From: a virus
Reading direction: 5' to 3' (one strand)
Length of the DNA: 40,976 nt
IMG/VR virus record: IMGVR_UViG_3300000117_000065
Coordinates: 1 to 40,976 of that record
Below, piece by piece: positions 32,050-39,390 of this stretch. How positions within the stretch are numbered: the first letter of the stretch is position 1; each line of letters opens with the position of its first letter. Made by a program: the position numbers and the translations under genes. Below the pieces are notes generated by a model that saw only the letters and a list, made by a program, of their open reading frames with translations, had not been told where the DNA came from and did not search any database.

Positions 32050-32767
32050 TGACAACGCTGGTGGACAAGATACCACTGATGCCGGCGCCGATTCTTCTGT
32101 TGAAGAAACTGGAACCATTCTGGGTGGTGAAGAAACCACTGATGATACCGCTGCACAAGATAAGGATGCGGGATCTGATGATGATTCTACCCAGGATGAT
32201 GACGGTACTGGCGCTGATGACGATAAAGACAAGGATTCAGATGACAATGACAGTGATGACAAAGATGGCGACGATGAGGAAGATGATTCCGAAGCTGAGC
32301 TATTTGATTCATCCAAGCTGGAGTTGCCTGAAGGATTCGAGATGGATGCTGATCTCATGGGAGAATTTGAGCCACTTGCGAAAGAGCTCAAACTTACTCA
32401 AGAGCAGGGTGCTAAGTTCACTGAACTTTACACTCAAGGCGTTCAAAAAGTCTTTGACAACATCCTTGCCCAACAAACTGCCGCTATTCAGCAATGGGCG
32501 AAAGATACCCAGGCAGATACAGAGATTGGTAATGCCAACTATGAAGAAAGCACTAAGCTGGCTTCTAAGGCTATCCAAACCTTTGGCTCTGACAAGCTGA
32601 AAGAGGCGTTGAACCAAACAGGTATGGGCAACCACCCTGAACTGGTTCGCATGATGGTCAACATCGGAAAAGCGATCTCGGAGGATTCATTTACTGCCCC
32701 TGATGCAGGAACTGGGCAAAAGGATGATCTCTCCTCGATCTATGATCACCCAACATCCAAAACTTAA
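32042..32767 (+). CDS. Scaffolding protein (capsid assembly)
   Basis: A 241-residue protein from the ATG at 32042; an upstream in-frame start belongs to the previous gene's end. The N-terminal 95 residues are extremely acidic (repeated DDD/DSDD stretches). They are followed by a helical C-terminal part (LTQEQGAKFTELYTQGVQKV, then a Gln-rich helix). The highly acidic, helical composition and location directly before the major capsid gene are standard for podoviral scaffolding proteins, which guide prohead assembly and then leave. Confidence 0.85.
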   Translation: MADDNAGGQDTTDAGADSSVEETGTILGGEETTDDTAAQDKDAGSDDDSTQDDDGTGADDDKDKDSDDNDSDDKDGDDEEDDSEAELFDSSKLELPEGFEMDADLMGEFEPLAKELKLTQEQGAKFTELYTQGVQKVFDNILAQQTAAIQQWAKDTQADTEIGNANYEESTKLASKAIQTFGSDKLKEALNQTGMGNHPELVRMMVNIGKAISEDSFTAPDAGTGQKDDLSSIYDHPTSKT

Positions 32768-32779
32768 TGGAGAACGATA

Positions 32780-33769
32780 ATGGCTGAATTAAGCGTTACA
32801 AATCCTACGCTACTGGATCACGCCAAGCGCCTTGATCCTGATGGCAAAATCGCGCCTATCGTCGAGATTCTCACTGAAACAAATGAGATCCTTGAGGATA
32901 TGGTATTCCTGGAGGGCAACCTTCCTACTGGTCACCGGACTACTATCCGTACCGGCCTACCTACACCTACCTGGCGTAAGCTGTATGGTGGTGTGCAACC
33001 TACCAAGAGCACCACAGCGCAAGTGACTGATGCGACTGGTATGCTGGAAGCGTATGCCGAAGTTGATAAGGCTCTGGCTGACCTCAACGGCAACACCATG
33101 TCTTTCCGTATGTCAGAAGATCGGGCTCACATCGAGGGCATGTCCCAAGAGTTCGCCCAGACTTTGTTCTACGGCAACGAAGAGACCGAAGCTGAAGCCT
33201 TTACTGGCTTTACTCCACGCTTCAACAGCACAAGCGCTGAATCTGCGGATAACGTGATTGATGCTGGTGGTACTGGTTCGGACAACACTTCCATCTGGTT
33301 GATGGTCTGGGGTCCACGTACCTGCCACGGTATTTTCCCCAAAGGCTCACAGGCTGGTATGCAGGTAACTGACAAAGGCCAAGTGACCATTGAGGATGTG
33401 GACGGTAATGGTGGCCGTATGGAAGCCTACCGAACTCACTACCGCATGGATGGTGGCTTGTGTGTCCGTGACTGGCGCTATGTGGCTCGCGTTGCATCTA
33501 TCGATGTCAGCGATCTGAGCTCTGCTACCAACCAGAAAGCACTGATCAACTACATGATTCAGGCTTCTGAGCGTATTCCCAACTTCTCCGCTGGTAAGGC
33601 TTGCTGGTATGTAAACCGAACCATCCGTGAGAACCTGCGTCTGGGTATCCTTGAGAAGATCTCAAGCAACCTGACCTGGGAATCCGTTGAGGGTCAACGA
33701 GTCATGATGTTTGATGGTATCCCCGTCAAGCGCTGTGATCAGCTGACTAACAGCGAGGCTGCATACTAA
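32780..33769 (+). CDS. Major capsid protein (BPP-1 Bbp17-like, HK97 fold expected)
   Basis: A 329-residue major head protein with a GGAGAACG site. The N terminus (NPTLLDHAKRLDPDGKIAPI) and the segment GNLPTGHRTTIRTGLPTPTW are characteristic of BPP-1-like major capsid proteins. They are followed by the E-loop-like stretch and IWLMVWGPRTCHGIFPKG. Codon usage is regular and optimised-looking, as expected for the most expressed gene. An 8-bp hairpin overlaps its stop codon. The HK97 fold is inferred from family membership. Confidence 0.93.
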   Translation: MAELSVTNPTLLDHAKRLDPDGKIAPIVEILTETNEILEDMVFLEGNLPTGHRTTIRTGLPTPTWRKLYGGVQPTKSTTAQVTDATGMLEAYAEVDKALADLNGNTMSFRMSEDRAHIEGMSQEFAQTLFYGNEETEAEAFTGFTPRFNSTSAESADNVIDAGGTGSDNTSIWLMVWGPRTCHGIFPKGSQAGMQVTDKGQVTIEDVDGNGGRMEAYRTHYRMDGGLCVRDWRYVARVASIDVSDLSSATNQKALINYMIQASERIPNFSAGKACWYVNRTIRENLRLGILEKISSNLTWESVEGQRVMMFDGIPVKRCDQLTNSEAAY

Positions 33770-33784
33770 GTTTCGGCTTAGTAT
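33763..33784 (+). terminator. Hairpin at the capsid gene stop codon (attenuator-like)
   Basis: ATACTAAG (33763-33770) pairs perfectly with CTTAGTAT (33777-33784) around TTTCGG. The UAA stop is inside the left arm. It is followed by the AT-rich TTAAATTT rather than a clean T-run. It may reduce read-through, or stabilise the capsid mRNA 3' end, so that capsid outnumbers downstream products. Confidence 0.5.
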
Positions 33785-33814
33785 GTTCCCTTAAATTTAC
33801 AGAGGAGAATTGAC

Positions 33815-34270
33815 ATGATTCTTGATGAACGAAACGAATTTGCAGATGCCACAGCACTGGGTACGTCTACTGGACTATCCTTGCTTGGTGATGTGCTAAA
33901 TCTCCAAGATGCCCGTGACATCGGCAATGGCGAACCGCTTTACCTGGTGATTCAGGTGACTACTGCGGTGACCTCTGGTGGTGCCGCCACGGTATCTTTC
34001 ATTCTGGCGTCTGATGCTCAAGCTGCTATTGCTACCGATGGTAGTGCGACTGAGCACCTTGCATCAGCTGACATCCCGAAAGCCACACTCACAGCTGGTT
34101 ATACCGTTGTGCTGCCTGTACCACCCGAGGGTGATGCGTATGAGCAGTATGTTGGTGTGCTGAGCAATGTGGGTACCGGTGCGCTGACTGCAGGCGCTGT
34201 GAATGCGTTCCTTACGCATGATGTGGCTCGCTGGAAGTCTTACGCTCAGTCACCTAACGTAGTGCCTTAA
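33815..34270 (+). CDS. Bbp16-family capsid cement/decoration protein
   Basis: A 151-residue protein with an AGAGGAG site. The sequence ILDERNEFADATALGTSTGL, then LGDVLNLQDARDIGNGEPLY, and a beta-rich Thr/Ala/Val body match the Bbp16-like cement proteins found directly after the major capsid gene in BPP-1-like phages. These form trimers on the outer capsid surface and stabilise the expanded head. The alternating beta pattern (VTSGGAATVSFILASDAQ) supports an immunoglobulin-like or jelly-roll barrel. Confidence 0.88.
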   Translation: MILDERNEFADATALGTSTGLSLLGDVLNLQDARDIGNGEPLYLVIQVTTAVTSGGAATVSFILASDAQAAIATDGSATEHLASADIPKATLTAGYTVVLPVPPEGDAYEQYVGVLSNVGTGALTAGAVNAFLTHDVARWKSYAQSPNVVP

Positions 34271-34308
34271 TCGGTACTGAACTGAAACTACTCTAAGGGA
34301 GCACCACT

Positions 34309-34671
34309 ATGAGTAAGTCAAAGACAGTTCGGGTTATAGCCACTCGTTTAGGTTTTTACCGAAACAATCGCCGCCGACCTGGATCCGAGTTCGATTACGA
34401 GCTTGCTGAAGGGAAGGAACTGCCCACTTGGGTTGAAGAAGTACGTCCAGGCCAGAAGCCTGTGGCAGCACAGACTGTCCAGGCCAATGATCCTCCTGGT
34501 GCCGTTAAGCCGGCCACAGAGGATGAGGCTGAGGCCATCAGAGAGAAACTGAGAGCCGCTAACGTGCGTTTTCATCCCCGTCTTGGTTTGCCCAGGCTCA
34601 AAGAGCTATTGGCCAAGCATGAGGCTGAAAGTGGTGGTTCTGATGGTGGTGGAGAGTCTACCCCCGACTAG
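34309..34671 (+). CDS. 120-residue basic structural-region protein
   Basis: Its start has a good AAGGGAG site. A beta-hairpin-like N terminus (VRVIATRLGFYRNNRRRPGS) resembles short conserved segments in phage head proteins. The middle is a Pro/Ala linker, and the C terminus contains a helical HeH-like segment (PRLGLPRLKELLAKHEAES) of the type seen in small DNA-binding or capsid-associated domains. It ends in Gly/Ser-rich sequence and is followed by a terminator. The function is not established; a head or head-tail role is likely from position. Confidence 0.7.
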   Translation: MSKSKTVRVIATRLGFYRNNRRRPGSEFDYELAEGKELPTWVEEVRPGQKPVAAQTVQANDPPGAVKPATEDEAEAIREKLRAANVRFHPRLGLPRLKELLAKHEAESGGSDGGGESTPD

Positions 34672-34679
34672 GAAACTTA

Positions 34680-34708
34680 GCCCCAGGTAACACTGGGGCA
34701 TTCTTTTT
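34680..34708 (+). terminator. Rho-independent terminator inside the structural operon
   Basis: GCCCCAG (34680-34686) pairs with CTGGGGC (34693-34699) around GTAACA, followed by ATTCTTTTTT. It lies 15 bases before the next gene and probably gives a step-down in transcription between abundant head proteins and lower-copy tail genes. Confidence 0.85.
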
Positions 34709-34723
34709 TCAGAGGATTCGATT

Positions 34724-35056
34724 ATGGAAGGACTGATTAACATGGCTCGAGAGCCAAAGTCCGAAGATGAAAAGATGGATTGTTGCATTGATGATGACAA
34801 CAAATATCCATGGGGACTGCGTATTCATCTTCGTGAAGAGGAGATCGAGAAACTTGGTCTGACCGAGATGCCTGATGCAGGTGACAAGATCCTGGTGACT
34901 GCCATGGTCAGTGTTGCTGAAGTTGGTCAACGTGAGACTAAGGATGGCACTGATCGCAATATGCAGTTGCAGATCACTGATATTGCCCTGGGCCATGCTC
35001 AGAGCAAGCTGACGGATGAAGAAGTCGGCAAGAAGATTTATGACGCGGAGAGCTAA
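34724..35056 (+). CDS. Small head-associated protein (possible capsid staple)
   Basis: A 110-residue protein from ATG 34724 (AGAGGA site); the ATG at 34742 is an alternative. The conserved-looking core YPWGLRIHLREEEIEKLGLT, then MPDAGDKILVTAMVSVAEVG, resembles small proteins annotated as capsid staple proteins in related phages. The rest is charged. Its place between decoration and adaptor genes fits a head-completion or stabilising role. The assignment rests on pattern memory and position. Confidence 0.65.
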   Translation: MEGLINMAREPKSEDEKMDCCIDDDNKYPWGLRIHLREEEIEKLGLTEMPDAGDKILVTAMVSVAEVGQRETKDGTDRNMQLQITDIALGHAQSKLTDEEVGKKIYDAES

Positions 35057-35058
35057 TC

Positions 35059-35706
35059 ATGGCTTTGTCAGTTGTTGGAGTCTGTAACCTTGCCCTATCC
35101 CGGGCTGGCCATGTGGAGACTATTGCCTCCCTGAGTGAGGCGTCCACAGCTGCCCAGAAATGCAACCTGGTGTATGAGCACACCAGAGATACCCTTCTCC
35201 GTGATTTTGTCTGGAACTTCGCTACCCGTATCGTGACGCTCTCTGTGGTTACAGGTGCGACATTCAAAGGTTGGGACTATGTGTACCGGTACCCTTCTGA
35301 GTGTTTGTATGCTCGACAAGTAACCGATGAGGCGGGAACCAGGATGCGCTGGTATCAGACTGATCCTACTCGGGATGACCGTATCCTGAAGTGGACGCCT
35401 CCCAAGGTGCCTTACCAGGTGTCTGGTGATGATTCAGGAAAGTTGGTATTGACCGACATGGAAGATGCCTACCTGGTGTACACAGAGAAAGTGGCTGATA
35501 CCAACTTCATGGATGATGCGTTCCTGGATCTGTGGGCATGGAAGATCGCTATGGAAGTGGCGCCAGCACTCAGGGTTAAAAGGGATGTGCTTCAGTTTAT
35601 ATCCAATGGCTTCCGAGAATCCCGTATTCAGGCAGAGGCTTTGAATATGAATGAGCAGCAAAAAGATGAGGATCAGGAATCGCCATCTATTCAAGCAAGG
35701 TGGTAA
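35059..35706 (+). CDS. Tail adaptor (T7 gp11-like tail tubular protein A)
   Basis: A 215-residue protein with the adaptor signature. SVVGVCNLALSRAGHVETIA at the N terminus and RDTLLRDFVWNFATR (about 49-63) are characteristic of gp11/gp4-like adaptors. Later segments include a conserved YRYPSECLYARQV and MEDAYLVYTEK. Twelve copies attach below the portal and form the upper ring of the tail tube. It precedes the nozzle gene by three bases, the usual podoviral order. Length is typical. Confidence 0.92.
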   Translation: MALSVVGVCNLALSRAGHVETIASLSEASTAAQKCNLVYEHTRDTLLRDFVWNFATRIVTLSVVTGATFKGWDYVYRYPSECLYARQVTDEAGTRMRWYQTDPTRDDRILKWTPPKVPYQVSGDDSGKLVLTDMEDAYLVYTEKVADTNFMDDAFLDLWAWKIAMEVAPALRVKRDVLQFISNGFRESRIQAEALNMNEQQKDEDQESPSIQARW

Positions 35707-35709
35707 TCC

Positions 35710-38457
35710 ATGCCCATCGATCTGCAGCAAGCATCTCTTACCGGGGGCGAGCTTTCCCCATCTCTTTATGGTCGAGTTGATTTAGCCCGATACGCGACAT
35801 CTCTACGCACTTGCCGAAACTTTATACCCAGGCCTTTTGGCGGCATTGATAACCGTCCTGGTACTGAATATGTTGCTGAGGTTAAGGATTCAAGCAAAGA
35901 AGTTGTTTTGATCCCTTTTCAGTTCAGTCAGACCCAGAACTATGTTCTCGAATTCGGTGATCTGTATATTCGTATATACACAGGTGGCGCCCAGGTTGAA
36001 AGTGGCGGTTCACCTGTAGAGGTCACAACTCCATACCTTGAGGCTGATCTACCTAACTTGAGGTTTGCCCAGTCAGCAGATGTACTGACCATTGTTCACC
36101 CAGACTATTCGCCCAGGGAACTGGCCAGAGTGAGCGCTACCAGTTGGACACTAAGCACCTTTGATTACACCAATGGACCTTTTCTGCCATTGAATTCAGA
36201 TACTTCGATTCGAGTCTATGCGGATGCTGATCGAGGATCAGTGACCATCAACTCCACTGAGGACATCTTTACTTCTGATCATGTAGGCGGGTTGTTTTAT
36301 ATGGAACCTGCCGATCTGAGCAAGGTTGCACCATGGGAAGCCAACAAGCAGATTGCTGATGTGGGCTCTAATCCTCTTGGTGAGATTCGCAGAAACGATG
36401 GTAAATACTACAAGTGCGTCACTAACCAAACCGCTTCTGGTAATGAGATCCGTACTGGCAACATCCCGCCTACCCATGATCAAGGGGTAGCTGAGGACGG
36501 TGATGGTAATGCGATCACAGCTGATACTACCACCTATGCTTCCAGGGCTGGTGTGGAATGGGAATACCTTCATTCAGGCTTCGCTATTCTTGAGATCACA
36601 GCGTTTACTGATGCCAAGAACATCACAGCCCTTGCGCTAACCAAGATCCCGTCAGATTGCGTATCTGATGGAGGTGCAACGCTCACAGCCAGAGATGGTG
36701 GTGGCTTTGCTGGTGATGGTAGTACCAAACAGTTTTCTTTAAGTGCGGCATCATCAAGCGTTCCTGAGAGGTGGCTGGTCTATGACGATACCGGGTTTGT
36801 TTACGATCCAGAGGATTACGAGGTTGATTCCTCTGGTAACACCATCACCTTCGATACAGCGCCGGCAAGTGGCCGTACAGTCTCTGTGGATGAGTATGCT
36901 TCAACCGATGCGATCACCAGCTTCTGGGCGTTTGGCGCCTGGTCAGATGAGTATGGGTACCCAAGTGCGGTTTCTTACTACTCGGATCGCCTCACCTTTT
37001 CCAATACACCAAACTCTGAGCCTCAGACTACTTGGATGAGCAAGGTGTCGAATTACGTTGATTTTGGCAAGAATGTGCCATTGATCGATGACGATGCCCT
37101 AACCTTCACTATCAACTCGAGACAGATCAATCCCATTATCGATTTGATACCTATGCGGGATTTAATTTTGTTTACCCGGGGATCTATCTGGAACCTTAGA
37201 AGCACACAAGGCGGAATCATTGCCCCTGATACAGTTCGTGCGGATCCCCAGTATTACAATGGCGCCCTACCAGGTGTGCCTATTGTGGTGATTGGGAATA
37301 CCATTCTCTATGCTCAGACTCAGGGTGAGTCTATTCGTGATTTAGCCTATACCTTTGATTCAGATGGATATGAAGGTGATGACCTAACCCTTCTGGCAGA
37401 ACATCTGTTTGCTGGATACCAGATTGAGGATATGGCTTTCCACCAGGTTCCTTATCAGGCTTTGTGGGCCATTCGCTCTGATGGAAAGTTGTTATCCATG
37501 ACTTACCTGAAGAAAGAAAACGTGATTGGCTGGGCTCGCCATGATACCGATGGCACTGATGAGTTTGAGCGTGTATGCGTCATTCCAGAGGGATCAGAGG
37601 ATTATTTGTACGTGGTGGTGAAGCGAACCATAAATGGTGCTACCAAGCGCTATATCGAGCGTTTAAAGTCCCGTCGATACACTGACATCAAAGATGCCTG
37701 GTTTGTTGATTCTGGGCTTTCTTATGATGGCGAGAACAGCAATGCTTCACACAACATGACGCTGACGGGTGGATCAGATTGGGATGTAGATGAATCGCTC
37801 ACACTAACGGCCTCTGGGGGATCCACACCGTTCTCAGCATCAAGTGTTGATGACATCGTGTATATGGCTATCGGTTCTGACTCGGTGAGGGTTCGTATCA
37901 CCGCTTACACCAGCACCACTGTTGTTTCATGTGTGCCATTGGCTGATGTCCCTACCGCTTTACAAGGTGTGGCTACATCAACATGGACGTATCAGGCCGA
38001 TACGATGTCCGGACTGGATCACCTGGAAGGTAGAACAGTTTCCGTCCTTAGTGATGGCAATGAAGAGGAACAGAAAACAGTCTCTTCTGGATCCATTACC
38101 TTGGATCGACCAGGTGGCAAAGTGATTGTTGGTCTACCTATTCAGGCCGATGCAGAGACTCTGGAGGTCAACCTTGCTCAAGAATCGATAGCAGCCAAGG
38201 CCAAGATTATCCCATCAGTCTCCCTAGTTGTTAGAGACTCCAGAGGCATCTTTGCGGGGTCAACATCCGACAAGCTCAAAGAGTTCAAGCAGCGAAATAC
38301 TGAGAACTATACAGATCCAGTGAATACGTTGACCGGGATTGCCACCATACCCATTGATTCAACATGGGAGAACACTGGCCGGGTATTCATACGCCAGAAC
38401 GCACCATTGCCATTGAGTATCCTTGGCATCATTCCGAAGGTGGAAGTCGGTGAGTAA
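35710..38457 (+). CDS. Tail nozzle (T7 gp12-like tail tubular protein B)
   Basis: A 915-residue protein. The N terminus (LQQASLTGGELSPSLYGRVD, then LARYATSLRTCRNFIPRPFG and GIDNRPGTEYV) is highly conserved in T7-type nozzles. The body is beta-rich, and a repeat-like Gly/Thr/Ser region occurs toward the C terminus. Six copies form the tail tip, through which DNA passes, and carry the tail spikes. The segment LRSTQGGIIAPDTVRADPQY in the middle is another family landmark. The gene is longer than T7 gp12 (about 794 residues), as in BPP-1-like phages. Confidence 0.92.
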   Translation: MPIDLQQASLTGGELSPSLYGRVDLARYATSLRTCRNFIPRPFGGIDNRPGTEYVAEVKDSSKEVVLIPFQFSQTQNYVLEFGDLYIRIYTGGAQVESGGSPVEVTTPYLEADLPNLRFAQSADVLTIVHPDYSPRELARVSATSWTLSTFDYTNGPFLPLNSDTSIRVYADADRGSVTINSTEDIFTSDHVGGLFYMEPADLSKVAPWEANKQIADVGSNPLGEIRRNDGKYYKCVTNQTASGNEIRTGNIPPTHDQGVAEDGDGNAITADTTTYASRAGVEWEYLHSGFAILEITAFTDAKNITALALTKIPSDCVSDGGATLTARDGGGFAGDGSTKQFSLSAASSSVPERWLVYDDTGFVYDPEDYEVDSSGNTITFDTAPASGRTVSVDEYASTDAITSFWAFGAWSDEYGYPSAVSYYSDRLTFSNTPNSEPQTTWMSKVSNYVDFGKNVPLIDDDALTFTINSRQINPIIDLIPMRDLILFTRGSIWNLRSTQGGIIAPDTVRADPQYYNGALPGVPIVVIGNTILYAQTQGESIRDLAYTFDSDGYEGDDLTLLAEHLFAGYQIEDMAFHQVPYQALWAIRSDGKLLSMTYLKKENVIGWARHDTDGTDEFERVCVIPEGSEDYLYVVVKRTINGATKRYIERLKSRRYTDIKDAWFVDSGLSYDGENSNASHNMTLTGGSDWDVDESLTLTASGGSTPFSASSVDDIVYMAIGSDSVRVRITAYTSTTVVSCVPLADVPTALQGVATSTWTYQADTMSGLDHLEGRTVSVLSDGNEEEQKTVSSGSITLDRPGGKVIVGLPIQADAETLEVNLAQESIAAKAKIIPSVSLVVRDSRGIFAGSTSDKLKEFKQRNTENYTDPVNTLTGIATIPIDSTWENTGRVFIRQNAPLPLSILGIIPKVEVGE

Positions 38458-38920
38458 GGTTGAAGTGGTTCCAGTCAAGCTTTCCCATATTGATTATGTG
38501 GCTGAAAACATGCGCCAAGCGGATATTGATGAGGTCATGGCGGCCTCTGGTAGAGAGCCTAAGCGAGCCTTATCCCTTGGTGTGCTATGTTCACCACAAA
38601 GCTGGACAATGCTGGTAGATGGCAAGCCTGTGGCTATTGGCGGGGTATTCTCTATTAATGTGATCTATGGTGAAGGCGTACCCTGGATCTTGGGGACTAC
38701 GGATCTTGAATCCAATATGAAGTCCTTCCTGAGAATATCAAAGGAATACCTGGAACTGGTACTGAGGTATCATTCCTACCTATCGAACTATGTTGATGTG
38801 AGAAACGAGTTGGCGATTAAATATCTGAAGTGGTTGGGGTTTTCTATCGGTGAGCCTGAACCATTCGGATTCATGAAAAAGCCGTTTCGTAAATTTGAAT
38901 TGAGGGCTGACCATGTGTGA
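38450..38920 (+). CDS. Gp13-like virion assembly protein with acetyltransferase-like fold
   Basis: A 156-residue protein from a GTG at 38450 (GAAGGTGGAAG site), which overlaps the nozzle stop; an upstream ATG lies deep in that gene. The segments VDGKPVAIGGVFSINVIYGE and PWILGTTDL, then YVDVRNELAIKYLKWLGF with a final GFMKKPF, are the T7 gp13/GNAT-like pattern. In T7, gp13 is needed for proper assembly of ejection proteins. The usual acetyl-CoA loop is not obvious, so enzymatic activity is doubtful. Confidence 0.82.
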   Translation: MSKVEVVPVKLSHIDYVAENMRQADIDEVMAASGREPKRALSLGVLCSPQSWTMLVDGKPVAIGGVFSINVIYGEGVPWILGTTDLESNMKSFLRISKEYLELVLRYHSYLSNYVDVRNELAIKYLKWLGFSIGEPEPFGFMKKPFRKFELRADHV

Positions 38921-39380
38921 TCCGGTAACCGCTGCTGTAGGGATAAGTGCTGTAGGCGCTGGTGTAACTGCGTCCAGTCAGATGGCTGCTGGTGACTACA
39001 ACGCAGCAATCGCAGAACAGAACGCCCAGCTGGCTGAGAAAGATGCTGAATCAGCACTGGCTTTGGGCGTTGTTGAGGAGAATCGCTACCGTAGGAATGT
39101 TCGCCAGCTTCAAGGAAGCCAAGCCACAGCAATCGCCGCCAATAACCTGGAACAGACGGGTACGCCTCTGGACATCCTGACAGACACTGCCTTGATTGGT
39201 GAGGTAGATGCTTTGACCATTCGGAACAACGCCATACGTGAAGCCTATGGATTCTCTGTGGATGCTGCGAACACCAGAGCCCAAGGGCAACTGGAACGAT
39301 TCAAGGGGCGCTCACAGGCCGCTGGGACTATCCTGGGTGGTGCTGGTGATTCCTTCTCTACCTTCAAACTGCTTTCATAG
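38913..39380 (+). CDS. Gp14-like internal virion (ejection) protein
   Basis: A 155-residue protein opening MCDPVTAAVGISAVGAGVTA, a small Ala/Gly-rich segment probably able to enter membranes. It is followed by a helical body (NAQLAEKDAESALALGVVEE) with a conserved-looking ANNLEQTGTPLDILTDTALI. Size, composition and position between gp13-like and gp15-like genes match T7 gp14, which is ejected first and forms a pore in the outer membrane. Its first residues resemble those of the protein at 29743. Confidence 0.85.
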   Translation: MCDPVTAAVGISAVGAGVTASSQMAAGDYNAAIAEQNAQLAEKDAESALALGVVEENRYRRNVRQLQGSQATAIAANNLEQTGTPLDILTDTALIGEVDALTIRNNAIREAYGFSVDAANTRAQGQLERFKGRSQAAGTILGGAGDSFSTFKLLS

Positions 39381-39390
39381 GGGATGACTG

